From the NCBI RefSeq assembly GCF_004345645.1, contig NZ_SLWS01000002.1:744001-808000 (forward strand): 64,000 bases of DNA. The letters run 5' to 3'. Made by a program: the position numbers and the translations under genes. Below the pieces are notes generated by a model, which was not told where the DNA came from, made no database searches, and saw only the letters and a program-made list of their open reading frames with translations. This document shows, piece by piece, positions 41,920-51,489 of this stretch. The first letter of the stretch is position 1. Each line of letters starts with the position of its first letter. The stretch comes from Actinocrispum wychmicini. GTDB taxonomy: Bacteria > Actinomycetota > Actinomycetes > Mycobacteriales > Pseudonocardiaceae.

Positions 41920-42488
41920 TGACTGACCGAAGAGCGGAGTTGACGGACGCGGCGATCGTCACACTCGCCCGCTCGGGCATGCGCGGCCTGACGCACCGCG
42001 CGGTGGACCACGCCGCCGACGTCGCCGAGGGGTCGACGTCGTACTACTTCCGGACCCGGGAAGCGTTGCTGGTCGCCACCATGGAACGGCTCGCCGAACT
42101 GTCCACAGCGGACATCGCGGCGGTGCGCGGGACCGACCTGGAAGCGGTCACCGCCCTGCTGCACCACTGGCTGACGCACGCCCGCGACCGGATGGTCGCC
42201 CGGTTCGAACTGACCCTGGAAGCCACCCGAAGGCCCGCCCTTCGGGCCGCCCTGACGAGCGCGGGCGGCCAGTTCCGCGCCATGGCGCACCGGCTGCTGG
42301 CCGAAGCGGGCGTCCCGGACGCCCGGCGCCGGGCCGCCAACCTCGTGGCGCACATCGACGGCCTGCTGTTCGATCAACTGGCCGGAGCGGGCCCGCGCAG
42401 GTCACGGACTGACCTGCGGGACGCCCTTCGCCCGTTGTTCGAGGCCGCCCTCACACCAGGGCGCGCAGATGCGGCAGGATCAGGCTGA
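41919..42488 (+). CDS. TetR family regulator, probable repressor of the adjacent monooxygenase
   Basis: 189 residues from GTG at 41919. No ribosome site is visible, because the operator occupies the leader, so a leaderless transcript is likely. The helix-turn-helix is ARSGMRGLTHRAVDHAADV then AEGSTSYYFRTREALL. The C-terminal domain contains paired helices with RFELTLEATRRP. Overlapping operators imply tight autorepression together with control of the divergent gene. The 3' end overlaps rdgB by 38 bases. Confidence 0.88.
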   Translation: MTDRRAELTDAAIVTLARSGMRGLTHRAVDHAADVAEGSTSYYFRTREALLVATMERLAELSTADIAAVRGTDLEAVTALLHHWLTHARDRMVARFELTLEATRRPALRAALTSAGGQFRAMAHRLLAEAGVPDARRRAANLVAHIDGLLFDQLAGAGPRRSRTDLRDALRPLFEAALTPGRADAAGSG

Positions 42489-43053
42489 GCGCCCGGCCGC
42501 GATGCGAGATCGCGTCCTTCTCCGCCGACCCCAACTCGGCCGACGTCCGCGCGTCGCCGTCCGGAACGAAGATCGGGTCGTACCCGAAACCGTTGGTGCC
42601 CTTGACTTTCCGGACGATCCGACCCGGCCAGAAGCCGCGCACCACCACATCGTCATGACCGGGGACGACCAGCGCGACCGCGCTCACGAAAGCCCCGCCA
42701 CGGCGTTCGTCCGGGACGTCACCGAGCTGGCTGAGCACGAGCTCCAGGTTGGCGGCGTCGTCCCCGTGCCCACCGGCCCAGCGGGCCGACAGCACACCGG
42801 GCATCCCGTTGAGCGCGTCCACCTCCAGGCCGGAGTCGTCCGCGATCGCCGGCAGGCCGGTCGCGGCCACCGCGTCCCGCGCCTTGGCGAGCGCGTTCTC
42901 CTCGAACGTGGCGCCGGTCTCCGGGGCCTCCGGGTATTCGGGCACGTCCGCGAGGCCGACCACCTCGATGCCCACGATCCCCTCGGCCGCCAGGATCCGA
43001 CGCAGCTCGACGAGCTTCTTCGCGTTGCGCGTGGCCAGCAGGAGCCGCATCAC
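42451..43053 (-). CDS. rdgB: XTP/dITP diphosphatase (RdgB/HAM1)
   Basis: 200 residues. Signature elements: [57 protein letters not shown] and [11 protein letters not shown]. It hydrolyses XTP, ITP and dITP to monophosphates, cleansing nucleotide pools of deaminated purines. The start overlaps the rph stop by ATGA (43050-43053), and the order rph-rdgB matches Rv1340-Rv1341 of M. tuberculosis. Confidence 0.96.
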   Translation of the reverse strand: MMRLLLATRNAKKLVELRRILAAEGIVGIEVVGLADVPEYPEAPETGATFEENALAKARDAVAATGLPAIADDSGLEVDALNGMPGVLSARWAGGHGDDAANLELVLSQLGDVPDERRGGAFVSAVALVVPGHDDVVVRGFWPGRIVRKVKGTNGFGYDPIFVPDGDARTSAELGSAEKDAISHRGRALSLILPHLRALV

Positions 43054-43826
43054 TTCGCCTTGGACTTCTTGCGCGGCGTCGGCTCCGGCAGCTCACCCGG
43101 ATACGGCTCGGCCAACGCCTCGGCCTGCAACCGGCACAGCTTCTCGGTCCCGGCCAACGCCAGGTCCAGCATCTGGTCCAGGGTCGAGCGGGCGAACGTC
43201 GCGCCCTCCCCGGTGCCCTGCACCTCGACCAGGGTGCCGGCGTCGGTGGCGACCACGTTCATGTCGACCTCGGCGACCGAGTCCTCCTCGTACGGCAGGT
43301 CCAACCGCACCCGGCCGTGCACAACACCGACACTGACCGCCGCGATCGCGCACGACAGCGGCTTCGGGTCCGCCAGCCGGTCCGCGGCACCCAACCACGT
43401 CACGGCGTCCGCGAGAGCGACATAAGCACCTGTGATCGCGGCCGTCCGCGTACCACCGTCGGCCTGGATGACGTCACAGTCGATCATGATGGTGTTCTCG
43501 CCGAGCGCGGCCAGGTCGATGCACGCCCGCAACGACCGGCCGATCAACCGGCTGATCTCATGCGTGCGACCACCCACCCGCCCCTTGACCGACTCACGGT
43601 CACCCCGCGTGTTGGTCGCCGACGGCAACATCGCGTACTCGGCCGTCAACCACCCCAGGCCGGACCCGACGCGCCAGCGCGGCACCCCGTCGTTCACCGA
43701 GGCCGCGCACAACACCTTGGTGTTGCCGAACTCGACCATCACCGAGCCCGCCGGCCACTTCTGGAAGCCACGCGTGATCCGGACTTCCCTCAGCTCGTCG
43801 TCATTCCTGCCGTCACTTCGCGCCAC
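43050..43826 (-). CDS. rph: Ribonuclease PH
   Basis: 258 residues. [33 protein letters not shown], the MLPSATNTR loop, and [20 protein letters not shown] are typical of RNase PH, which removes 3' nucleotides from tRNA precursors by phosphorolysis. The C-terminus adds a basic PRKKSKAK tail. Translationally coupled to rdgB. In M. tuberculosis the gene before it is Rv1339; here the Rv1339-like gene lies 4.7 kb away because three other genes are inserted. Confidence 0.96.
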   Translation of the reverse strand: MARSDGRNDDELREVRITRGFQKWPAGSVMVEFGNTKVLCAASVNDGVPRWRVGSGLGWLTAEYAMLPSATNTRGDRESVKGRVGGRTHEISRLIGRSLRACIDLAALGENTIMIDCDVIQADGGTRTAAITGAYVALADAVTWLGAADRLADPKPLSCAIAAVSVGVVHGRVRLDLPYEEDSVAEVDMNVVATDAGTLVEVQGTGEGATFARSTLDQMLDLALAGTEKLCRLQAEALAEPYPGELPEPTPRKKSKAK

Positions 43827-43894
43827 ACGGCTACCCTACGACTGCCCACCCACGCCGAAGACTGGGCATCCCCTTGAAGGCGACCCCAGAGTTA

Positions 43895-43908
43895 TGTAGG
43901 GAACTACA
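43895..43908. promoter_or_regulatory. TGTAG-N4-CTACA dyad upstream of the Crp-family gene
   Basis: A perfect 5-bp inverted repeat with a 4-base centre, 9 bases before the ATG at 43918. It differs from the usual TGTGA-N6-TCACA Crp site and could be an autoregulatory site of this regulator. A weaker ACTATGGGATCCTACAC lies downstream at about 44606-44622. Confidence 0.45.
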
Positions 43909-43917
43909 CTAATCAGC

Positions 43918-44592
43918 ATGGACGATCGTCCGGTCCGCATGACCGATCTCCTGACCGAGGACCAGCGACGGGCCCTGCTGGCGTTGGGCCGCCCGGTGAG
44001 GTATCCGCCGGACGACACCATCTTCCGCGAAGGCGCCCCCTCACACTCCGTGGTGGTGGTCCAGACGGGCTCGGTCAAGATCACCAAACAGGCGACCGAC
44101 GGCACCGAGATCACCCTCGCGACCCGGGGCGCCGGCGAGGTCCTCGGTGACGAGGGCGTGCTCACCAACGACGTGCGATCGGCCACCATCACGACCACTA
44201 CCGAGGTGATCGGGGTCGACATCCCCGCCCGCATCCTCGTCGACTTCGTCGAACGGGAGAAGCTGTGGCCGGTGATGTACAAGTTCGCGGTGCAACGCCG
44301 CCGACAGTCCGACGAACGCGCATTGCTGTTGGCGCGCATGGACGTCCGCGAACGGCTCGCCACCGTCCTGCTGGAACTGGCGGACACAGTCGGTGTCCAG
44401 GTCGACGGCGACTGGGTGATCGAGGATGCCTTCTCCCAACAGGAACTTGCCGGAAGCATCGGCGCATCCCGCGACGCGGTCGCGGTCGAACTGCGCAAGT
44501 TCAGGCAGGAGGGCTTGCTGACAACCGGCCGCCGCCGCATCGCGCTGCACAACCTGCCTGAGTTGAGGCGAACAGCCACCGGCCAGGTGTAG
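43918..44592 (+). CDS. Crp/Fnr family transcriptional regulator with cyclic-nucleotide-binding domain
   Basis: 224 residues. The N-terminal beta-roll shows REGAPSHSVVVVQTGSVKIT and the cyclic-nucleotide pocket region GEVLGDEGVL followed by R-S-A-T, keeping the Arg and Thr that usually hold the phosphate. The dimer helix leads to the winged helix-turn-helix (FSQQELAGSIGASRDAVAVE). This composition allows cAMP or cGMP binding. It lies in the inserted group together with a cyclase-like STAND gene and near a phosphodiesterase-like gene, suggesting a signalling circuit; that link is inference. Confidence 0.88.
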   Translation: MDDRPVRMTDLLTEDQRRALLALGRPVRYPPDDTIFREGAPSHSVVVVQTGSVKITKQATDGTEITLATRGAGEVLGDEGVLTNDVRSATITTTTEVIGVDIPARILVDFVEREKLWPVMYKFAVQRRRQSDERALLLARMDVRERLATVLLELADTVGVQVDGDWVIEDAFSQQELAGSIGASRDAVAVELRKFRQEGLLTTGRRRIALHNLPELRRTATGQV

Positions 44593-44704
44593 ACCCCGGC
44601 ACTGAACTATGGGATCCTACACACTGGAAGATAGGAAACTCAGCAGGTAGCCGTGCCGCGTGTCGAACGCGCGAGTTTCACATGATCTGGCATTTGGGGC
44701 TGTC

Positions 44705-45928
44705 ATGTCCGGTCCGACCAACCTCAGGGAACTGCCCAATCCCGGCACCCTCGCGGGACGACCACCATCGTTCCTGCTGATCTGCGACGAGTGGACGCCC
44801 GGTAGGGGCGGGATCTCGCAGTTCAACCGGTCGCTGGCGACCGCGTTGGCGGTCGCAGGTCACCGCACGACCTGCCTTGTCAACCAGGCGACCACAGGGG
44901 AAATCCAGGACGCCACTTCCCGCGGAGTGGTCCTAAGGGTCGCGGAGTCGACGCCGGAGTGCCCAAACATGTACGTGCCCGCGGAAAAGGTCGTCCACGA
45001 CTCGCCTGATGTCGTGATCGGCCACGACATCGTCAGCGGGTCCGTGGCCCACGTCTACGCCCGCCGGTATCTGAGTGCCCGCTTGGTCGTCATCGTCCAC
45101 ACCCCGGCACAAGTCGAGATGTACAAGCGGAAACCCGACCCGACCCGACGCGTCGCGGAACGTGAGGCCCTGATCCGCCGGATCTGCGCCGACGCTGACC
45201 TCGTCGCCGCCGTGGGTCACCGGTCGGCGCGCAGCACCGAGGCCGTGATCAGCGACGGCTTCGGTCGCGGCCGGGTGCTCCCCCTCGAACCCGGCATCGA
45301 CGTCGTCGACCGGACCAGACAGATCCCAGCCACCCCAACGATCGTCGTCCTCGGCCGCGGCGAGCACCCCGAGGCCAAGGGCCTGGACATCGCCGCGCGC
45401 GCCGTTGCCGGCCTGACCACCGACCAGGCGGACTTGTTCGTGCAGGGCGCGCCGGCCGACCGGTGCGACGACCTGCACCGGTCGTTGATCGAGTTGTCCG
45501 GGCTGGCTCGGCATCGAATCGACGTACGACCGTTCACCGACAACATCGACCAAGTCGCGCACGCGCTGACCCGGGCCGCGTTGTGCGTGCTGCCGTCCCG
45601 GATCGAAGGGTTCGGGCTGTCCGCGCTGGAGGCGATCGGCGCGGGCACACCCGTGCTCGTCACGACCAGGAGCGGCCTTGCCGAGACATTGCAAAGGCAT
45701 CTCGGTCCGTTCGCCGAGCCGATGATCGTGGACGTCACCGACGATGTGGAGGCCGACGTGACACGTTGGCGGGACGCGACACAGCGTGTCCTGGACGGCC
45801 TGCCGGCGGCGTTCAACTACACCGACAAGGTCCGTCACACACTCAAGAACCCGTTGAGCTGGGCCAGGACCGTTGCCACGCTGACCGCGGAGCTGACCGC
45901 TGCCACATCGGCTGTCAGTCACTCATGA
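44705..45928 (+). CDS. Glycosyltransferase family 4-like protein
   Basis: 407 residues from ATG at 44705; in-frame upstream codons look noncoding. The N-terminal half shows FLLICDEWTPGRGGISQFNR, with the glycine-rich GGI loop, and DVVIGHD. The C-terminal half shows IVVLGRGEHPEAKGLDIA and the nucleotide-sugar site with LCVLPSRIEGFGLSALEAIG and GTPVLVT. This is a GT-B retaining transferase of the GT4 type. Donor and acceptor are unknown. It lies between a Crp-family gene and a convergent cyclase-STAND gene, overlapping the latter by 14 bases. Confidence 0.88.
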   Translation: MSGPTNLRELPNPGTLAGRPPSFLLICDEWTPGRGGISQFNRSLATALAVAGHRTTCLVNQATTGEIQDATSRGVVLRVAESTPECPNMYVPAEKVVHDSPDVVIGHDIVSGSVAHVYARRYLSARLVVIVHTPAQVEMYKRKPDPTRRVAEREALIRRICADADLVAAVGHRSARSTEAVISDGFGRGRVLPLEPGIDVVDRTRQIPATPTIVVLGRGEHPEAKGLDIAARAVAGLTTDQADLFVQGAPADRCDDLHRSLIELSGLARHRIDVRPFTDNIDQVAHALTRAALCVLPSRIEGFGLSALEAIGAGTPVLVTTRSGLAETLQRHLGPFAEPMIVDVTDDVEADVTRWRDATQRVLDGLPAAFNYTDKVRHTLKNPLSWARTVATLTAELTAATSAVSHS

Positions 45929-48500
45929 CCTTGGCGCGCAGGCGTTTCTCATCGACGTGGCGAAGGTCCTGCAGGATCGCCAACGACTCCCGGAAGTACT
46001 TCTCGGCACGTGCGTGGTCGCCCAGGTCGCGATGGAGGTCGCCGGTCCGTTCAAGTCCGATGGCCTCCCAGTAGCGGTCGCCGAGCTGCCGGTCCAGGTC
46101 GATCGACCGCTGGTAGTGCTCGACCGCGCTGGCGGAGTCGCCGAGGCCACGGTGGATGTCACCGATGGTGAGCAGCACGTCGGCCTGCCCCTCTGTGTGC
46201 TGGAGATCGGAGTACAGCTCCAATGCCCGCGTCAACAACGGAAACGCCTCGGCGAACCGCGACAGCCGCGAAAGTTGGTGTCCCATGGTCGTGAGCGCGT
46301 CCCCGTGCCGCATAGGGTGCTCGCTGCGCCTCACGAGTTCCCAGGCCATCTCGGCGTGCGCCAAGGCGTCGGTAGGTCGCTCCTGTGCCTCAAGCACCCG
46401 CGAGTAGGCCAGATGGTTGCGGAACTGACCGATCTGGTCGGGGCACGCCTGGAGAACCCGGTCCGCCTCGCGCAGGTACTCGAGTGCTTCGTCGGGACAC
46501 CCCAGCCGGGCCACGGCGTTCGCCAGGTGACGCAACGCCGTGACCTGGCCAGTGGATTCACCAGTCGCCTGGGTCGCGGTCAACGCTGTTCGGTGCACGC
46601 TGGCCCGCTCGTGCCACCGTCCAGTCCGACGCAGGAACGTCGTGCAGGCCAAGGCAAGCTGCCAGGCACGCGTGCTGAAGCCGCGCTCGGCGGCGAACGT
46701 GATCATGGCCGGCAGGGTGGCCTGCTCCGCTGTGAACCATGCCATGGCCGAAGCGTACGAACGCATTTCGGGCAGCGTCATGTCGGACGGCACGAGCTGG
46801 ATCTGCTCCGCACAGTCAACCTGGATGTACTGGTTGGCGAGCAGAGCGGCTCGCAGGTAGTAGTCGAGCATCCGCTCCCCCGCGACGGCCGCCTCCGGCT
46901 CGTCCGCGGCCAGGTCGGCGGCGTAGATTCGGAGTAGGTCGTGGAACCGGTACCGGCCCATCACGTACTGGGTGAGCAGGTGAGCCGCGGTCAGCTCGTC
47001 GAGGACCCGTTCGGGCCGGTCGGTGAGCGCGCGGCAGGCGAACACGTCGATGTCCGGACCTGGATGGACGCCCAGCAGCCGGAAAAGTTGGGCCGCCTCG
47101 GGTGAGAGGACGCCGTAGGACCAGGAGAACACCGCACGGACACTGAGATCGGTGTCGCCGAGATCCAGGACGTCCAGCCGGCCGCGTTCATCCCGCAACC
47201 GGGCGACGAGGCCGCTGATGGTCAAGTCGGGCTGGCCGGCAGCACGTGCCCCGGCAATGCTCAACGCGAGCGGCAGGCGGTCACACAGCTCCAGAAGCTC
47301 CCGCACGGCAGAGGGTTCCGCGGCGAGCCGGTCCGATGGGACTCGTTCGGCAAGCAACGCCAACGACTCCTCGTCGGACAACGCTTCGAGCGCGATCCGG
47401 TACGCGCCTTCGTGCACGGTCAGGCTGTCCAGCCGGTTGCGGCTGGTGATGATCACCGCACAGGTCGGGCTGCCCGGCAGCAGCGGCCGCACCTGGCTGG
47501 TGTCGCGGGCGTTGTCCAGCACCACCAGCATCCGCCGGTCCGCGATCCGGCTGCGGTAGAGCGCGGCCTTCGCCTCCAAGTCCGTGGGGAACCCACTCGG
47601 CTCCACGTCAAGGGCCTGTAGGAAGCAGGACAGCGCCTGGTCCGGGTCCATCGGCTCACGCGGGTCGAAACCACGGAGGTTGACGTGCAGCTGGCCGTCC
47701 GGGAAGCGGTCCGCGACCTCGTGCGCGCAGTGGATCGCGAGCGAGGTCTTCCCGACCCCGGCAGTGCCGTCGATCGCGGTGATCACCACCGTTCCGCCGC
47801 CGCCGAGCAGCCCGGTCACCTCGGCGATCTCCCGGTCCCGGCCCACGAACTGCCGCATCTGCATCGGCAGCTGTTGCGGCACCTGACCGACCCGTGCCGG
47901 CGGTTCGCCGAGCGTCGGCGGGACGTGCGCGTCCGGTAGCCGGATCCACGCGACCGTGTCGATTTCCTTGGCGACGACCCGGACCCGCCCGTAGGCGCCC
48001 GGATCGGCGGTCTCGCTGTGCCAAACGACCTCGTCGAAGAACCACGCCGAAGTGACGATCGCCAGCAGGCCGGGGGACTCGGCCAGCGCCTTCTTCAGCA
48101 CGGGCGCGTCGAGCAGGCGGAACGTCAGGTTCACCGCCTTGCCGACGACACCGTGTTCGTCGTCGTGGACCTCGCCGGCATGCAACGCCATGCGCAGCCG
48201 GATCTGTTCCCCGGCAGGGCTTCGCGCGTTGTGCCTACGCAACGCGTCGACAAGCGTCGACGGAAACGCCTCCACGAACAGACTCTTCGCGAACACCGGC
48301 GGGATCAGCACAAGCACGCCGTCGCCGCGGTCCTCCTGGTAGCACTCATGCCAAGGCACCCCGACGTCCGCGAACGTGCGCTCAAGGGACGCGTAGAGAC
48401 CGTCGCGCACAGCCACCTGCTGCTGGTTCGTCCGGGGACCGAACCCGGCGACGTCAACGACGAGGATCGTCCGGTGCATGGCCGGCGATGGAGGCGCCAT
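45915..48500 (-). CDS. Nucleotidyl-cyclase-like/NB-ARC/TPR (STAND) protein
   Basis: 861 residues, ATG at 48500 with GGGGAGG upstream. Residues ~10-190 resemble a class III nucleotidyl cyclase: ILVVDVAGFG (first metal Asp16), YQEDRGDGVLVL (second metal Asp60, with Glu56 where adenylyl cyclases have Lys) and KAVNLTFRL (Asn124 and Arg128 of the NxxxR motif). The second base-recognition residue is not obvious. The NB-ARC domain follows (GTAGVGKT 245-252, MLVVLDNARDTSQVRPLLPG), then TPRs to the end. It starts 22 bases after the Rv1339-like gene and is probably co-transcribed with murI and that gene. Likely a sensor that makes a cyclic nucleotide; cGMP is possible from Glu56. Cyclase activity is unproven. 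Confidence 0.75.
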   Translation of the reverse strand: MAPPSPAMHRTILVVDVAGFGPRTNQQQVAVRDGLYASLERTFADVGVPWHECYQEDRGDGVLVLIPPVFAKSLFVEAFPSTLVDALRRHNARSPAGEQIRLRMALHAGEVHDDEHGVVGKAVNLTFRLLDAPVLKKALAESPGLLAIVTSAWFFDEVVWHSETADPGAYGRVRVVAKEIDTVAWIRLPDAHVPPTLGEPPARVGQVPQQLPMQMRQFVGRDREIAEVTGLLGGGGTVVITAIDGTAGVGKTSLAIHCAHEVADRFPDGQLHVNLRGFDPREPMDPDQALSCFLQALDVEPSGFPTDLEAKAALYRSRIADRRMLVVLDNARDTSQVRPLLPGSPTCAVIITSRNRLDSLTVHEGAYRIALEALSDEESLALLAERVPSDRLAAEPSAVRELLELCDRLPLALSIAGARAAGQPDLTISGLVARLRDERGRLDVLDLGDTDLSVRAVFSWSYGVLSPEAAQLFRLLGVHPGPDIDVFACRALTDRPERVLDELTAAHLLTQYVMGRYRFHDLLRIYAADLAADEPEAAVAGERMLDYYLRAALLANQYIQVDCAEQIQLVPSDMTLPEMRSYASAMAWFTAEQATLPAMITFAAERGFSTRAWQLALACTTFLRRTGRWHERASVHRTALTATQATGESTGQVTALRHLANAVARLGCPDEALEYLREADRVLQACPDQIGQFRNHLAYSRVLEAQERPTDALAHAEMAWELVRRSEHPMRHGDALTTMGHQLSRLSRFAEAFPLLTRALELYSDLQHTEGQADVLLTIGDIHRGLGDSASAVEHYQRSIDLDRQLGDRYWEAIGLERTGDLHRDLGDHARAEKYFRESLAILQDLRHVDEKRLRAKVMSD

Positions 48501-48522
48501 TGTTACCTCCCCGCCGTCGATG

Positions 48523-49290
48523 CTAGACGGTGTAAACGTCGCCTGTCTCGACCAACAGCGGCTCCCCGGTGTACGCCAGGCGCGCTTCGGCCAGCACGGC
48601 TTCGCGGTCCGTCCAGGGCGCCACGTGGGTGATCAGCAGCCGCCCGACACCCGCTCGGGTGGCCAGTTCACCGGCCTGCCGGCCGGACAGGTGCATGCCT
48701 TCCGGCCGGTCCGCGTGATGTGTCCAGGACGCCTCGGACAGCAGCACGTCGGCGCCCTCGGCGAGCTTGTCCAGGCCGTCGCACGGACCGGTGTCGCCGG
48801 TGTAGACGAGGGTCTTGCCGCCGTGGGACACGCGGAAGCCGTACGCCTCACAGGGATGCGCCACGGGCACGGCGGTGACCTCGAAGGGGCCGACCTCGAA
48901 CGTCTCCGGGCCCAACGGGCGGAAGTCGTAGGTGTCGGACAGGTCCGTCTCCGCCAGTTCGACCGGGTCGGGGGCGTAGGCGGCGGCGAAGCGCGCTGGG
49001 GCGTCGGACGGGCCGAACACCGGGAGCCTGGCGCCGCCGCGGCGGGCGGCGGCGGGGTGGTAGCGGCGGAAGACCGTCAGCGCCGAGAAGTCCGCGCAGT
49101 GGTCGGGATGTAGGTGCGAGAACAGCATCGCGCCGATCAGGAACGGGTCGCAATAACATTGCAGCTCGGCGAGGGTGCCGTTGCCGAAGTCCATCACCAT
49201 CAGAAAGTTGTCGGCCTCGATCAGGTAGCCGGAGGCTGGCGAGTTCGGCCCCGGGACGCTGCCCGAACAGCCCAGTACGGTCAACAGCAC
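48523..49290 (-). CDS. Metallo-beta-lactamase-fold hydrolase, Rv1339-like (possible cyclic-nucleotide phosphodiesterase)
   Basis: 255 residues from GTG at 49290. LTVLGCSGSVPGPNSPASGY opens the RNase-Z-like fold. Metal ligands are in FSHLHPDHCADF (HxHxDH), VAHPCEAYG, VYTGDTGPC and LLITHVAPW. Gene order (murI before it, rph/rdgB beyond the insertion) identifies it as the orthologue of M. tuberculosis Rv1339, reported as an atypical class II phosphodiesterase that lowers cAMP. Here it is followed within 22 bases by a cyclase-like STAND gene. The start is uncertain, since no ribosome site is visible. Confidence 0.88.
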   Translation of the reverse strand: MLLTVLGCSGSVPGPNSPASGYLIEADNFLMVMDFGNGTLAELQCYCDPFLIGAMLFSHLHPDHCADFSALTVFRRYHPAAARRGGARLPVFGPSDAPARFAAAYAPDPVELAETDLSDTYDFRPLGPETFEVGPFEVTAVPVAHPCEAYGFRVSHGGKTLVYTGDTGPCDGLDKLAEGADVLLSEASWTHHADRPEGMHLSGRQAGELATRAGVGRLLITHVAPWTDREAVLAEARLAYTGEPLLVETGDVYTV

Positions 49291-49326
49291 GAGGCACAGG
49301 GTTACACACCGCTTGCCAACAAGAGG

Positions 49327-50133
49327 TCAAGTTCGCACAGTCGGCCTAACAGCGGTCACTTCCAGCCCAAGGAAACGCCTGGCCAGACGGTGGAAGGGGG
49401 CGACTGGACCGGTGGCGAGAAACTCGTGTCCCGGATCTTCGCCGGTATCCGCGCGGAGCATGTCCCGCTCGGTCAGCACCCGCACGACGTCCTTCGCCGT
49501 CTCCTCCGCGCTGGACACCAGCGTCACACTGTCACCCATCACGATCTGCAACACGCCGGTCAGCAACGGATAGTGCGTGCAGCCCAGGACCAGGGTGTCC
49601 ACGTTCGCGCGCTGCAACGGCTCCAGGTAGCTCTGAGCCAGGCCAAGGATCTGACGGCCGGATGTGACGCCGCGCTCCACGAACTCCGCGAACCGGGGGC
49701 AGGGCGCGGCCGTGACCGTCACGTCTGTAACCGCCGCGAACGCGTCCTGGTACGCGCCTGAGCGGATCGTGCCGACGGTACCGATGACACCTATCCGCCC
49801 GCTCTTCGTACTGGCCACTGCGCGGCGCACGGCCGGCAACACGACCTCCACGACGGGGATCGAGTAACGCTCGCGTGCGTCGCGCAGGCACGCGGCGGAC
49901 GCGGTGTTGCACGCGATGACCAACATCTTCACGCCGCTGTCGACGAGAGAGTCCATGATCGAAAGGGCGTACGCGCGCGCCTCTGCGATCGGCAACGGAC
50001 CGTACGGCGTGTGTTCCGTGTCGCCGATGTATCTCAGTCGCTCGGCGGGCAGTTGCGCGCTGATGGCGCGGGCGACGGTGAGGCCGCCCACGCCGGAGTC
50101 GAAAACGCCGATCGGGTTGTCCGGGTGACTCAA
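49327..50133 (-). CDS. murI: Glutamate racemase
   Basis: 268 residues from TTG at 50133 ([17 protein letters not shown]), fixed by GGAGAT upstream and a TTGA overlap with the rhomboid stop. Catalytic Cys residues lie in [10 protein letters not shown] and [10 protein letters not shown], with Asp in FDSGVGG. It converts L- to D-glutamate for peptidoglycan. Order rhomboid-murI-MBL hydrolase is as in M. tuberculosis Rv1337-Rv1339. Confidence 0.95.
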   Translation of the reverse strand: MSHPDNPIGVFDSGVGGLTVARAISAQLPAERLRYIGDTEHTPYGPLPIAEARAYALSIMDSLVDSGVKMLVIACNTASAACLRDARERYSIPVVEVVLPAVRRAVASTKSGRIGVIGTVGTIRSGAYQDAFAAVTDVTVTAAPCPRFAEFVERGVTSGRQILGLAQSYLEPLQRANVDTLVLGCTHYPLLTGVLQIVMGDSVTLVSSAEETAKDVVRVLTERDMLRADTGEDPGHEFLATGPVAPFHRLARRFLGLEVTAVRPTVRT

Positions 50134-50777
50134 GCCGTGATCTCCGGGGTGGCTGGGGATTTGACCTTGGCGCGGCCGGCCCTGGCGGTCAGCCACGCGG
50201 TAAGGATGCCAGCCAGTGCCCCGAACAGGTGACCCTGCCAGGAGATCTCCGGATTGCCCGGCAGCAGCCCGAGCAAGGTGCTGCCCCAGTACAGGAACAG
50301 GGCGACCGCGACCGCGAGCTGTTTGGCGCTGCGGCTGAAGATGCCGCGCACCAGCAGGAACGCCAGCCAGCCGAACGCGATGCCGGACGCGCCGATCGTG
50401 GTCACGTTCGACGGCGCCGTCAGCCACACGCCGATGCCGCTGACCAGCCAGATCGTCGCGGTCACGGCGATCCACTGGCCGATGCCGCCGGCCATGGCCA
50501 GGAACCCGAACACGAGCACCGGCACGCTGTTGCTGAACAGGTGGTCCCAGTTGGCGTGCAGCAGCGGCGCCCAGATCACGCCGTCCAGGCCGGACCAGCT
50601 CCGGGCGTGGATCCCCCAGTTGGTCAGGTGCAGCGCCGGGAACGTCACGCTGACCAGCTGGATCAGGTAGAGCAACGCGGTGAAGCCGCCGACCACGAAC
50701 ACCGCCTGTTTCGGATTGGGCGGCACGATCCGGTTCACCGGACCCGGGTCGGCGGGCTTGGCAGGCAGAGTGGTCAC
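50130..50777 (-). CDS. Rhomboid family intramembrane serine protease
   Basis: 215 residues with six TM helices. The catalytic Ser is in [11 protein letters not shown] and the His in [12 protein letters not shown]; the loop [23 protein letters not shown] carries the conserved HxxxxHxxxN pattern. Rv1337-like rhomboids cleave membrane proteins within the bilayer. It overlaps murI by 4 bases and lies 35 bases after a second, clearly related rhomboid gene. Confidence 0.93.
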   Translation of the reverse strand: MTTLPAKPADPGPVNRIVPPNPKQAVFVVGGFTALLYLIQLVSVTFPALHLTNWGIHARSWSGLDGVIWAPLLHANWDHLFSNSVPVLVFGFLAMAGGIGQWIAVTATIWLVSGIGVWLTAPSNVTTIGASGIAFGWLAFLLVRGIFSRSAKQLAVAVALFLYWGSTLLGLLPGNPEISWQGHLFGALAGILTAWLTARAGRAKVKSPATPEITA

Positions 50778-50812
50778 ACTTCGAGGCTACGTTCCGCCCC
50801 GGCCTGCGGAAA

Positions 50813-51469
50813 TCAGGTGAAACCCTGGGTTTTCACCGATTCCCGCCACGCCCGGCCAACCAGCCACGCGGCCAGGATCCCGCCGACCGCCCCGGACAGG
50901 TGCCCCTCCCAGGACACCCCTGGCTGGTTGGGCAGCACACCCCACAGCACGGTCCCGTACATCGCGAACACCGCGACGGCGATCAACACCTGCGGCACAC
51001 TCCGCACGAACACGCCCCTGACCAGCAGAAACGTCAGGTACCCGAAGATCACGCCGGAGGCGCCGATGTGCACGCCGGCGTGGCCGATCAGGAACGTGCC
51101 GAACCCGCTGGCCAGCCAGATGATCGCGGTCACGCCGAGGAACTGGCCCATCCCGCCGCTGGTCGCGAGCAGCCCCAGGACCAGTAGGGGCAGCGCGTTG
51201 GCGAGCAGGTGGTCCCAGTTCGCGTGCAGCAGCGGCGCCCACAGGATGCCGTCCCACTGGTCCGGCGTCCGCGGCCAGATGCCGTGTGTGCTCAGGGCGC
51301 CGTCCGACATCGAGTTGACGACCTCGATGGCGAACAGCAACGCGACGAACGCACCGACCACCGTGATCGCCTGCAACGGCCTGTCCGGCAGCACCCGTCG
51401 GGCGGCCGGGACCGGAGGCTTCGGGGGCTTCGGCGGCTCCGTCGGGCCGGTTAATCCGATGGGATCCAC
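50813..51469 (-). CDS. Second rhomboid family protease, tandem paralogue
   Basis: 218 residues from GTG at 51469. It shares [20 protein letters not shown], the active-site GASGVIFGY and the [10 protein letters not shown] His motif with the adjacent rhomboid, pointing to a local duplication. A Pro-rich cytoplasmic N-terminus ([11 protein letters not shown]) precedes the first TM. Codon 6 is a TTA (complement of 51452-51454). The SMP-30 gene starts only 20 bases away in the opposite direction, so the two promoters must overlap coding sequence or the mRNAs are leaderless. Confidence 0.9.
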   Translation of the reverse strand: MDPIGLTGPTEPPKPPKPPVPAARRVLPDRPLQAITVVGAFVALLFAIEVVNSMSDGALSTHGIWPRTPDQWDGILWAPLLHANWDHLLANALPLLVLGLLATSGGMGQFLGVTAIIWLASGFGTFLIGHAGVHIGASGVIFGYLTFLLVRGVFVRSVPQVLIAVAVFAMYGTVLWGVLPNQPGVSWEGHLSGAVGGILAAWLVGRAWRESVKTQGFT

Positions 51470-51489
51470 AGGATGACACTATCGGGTTT

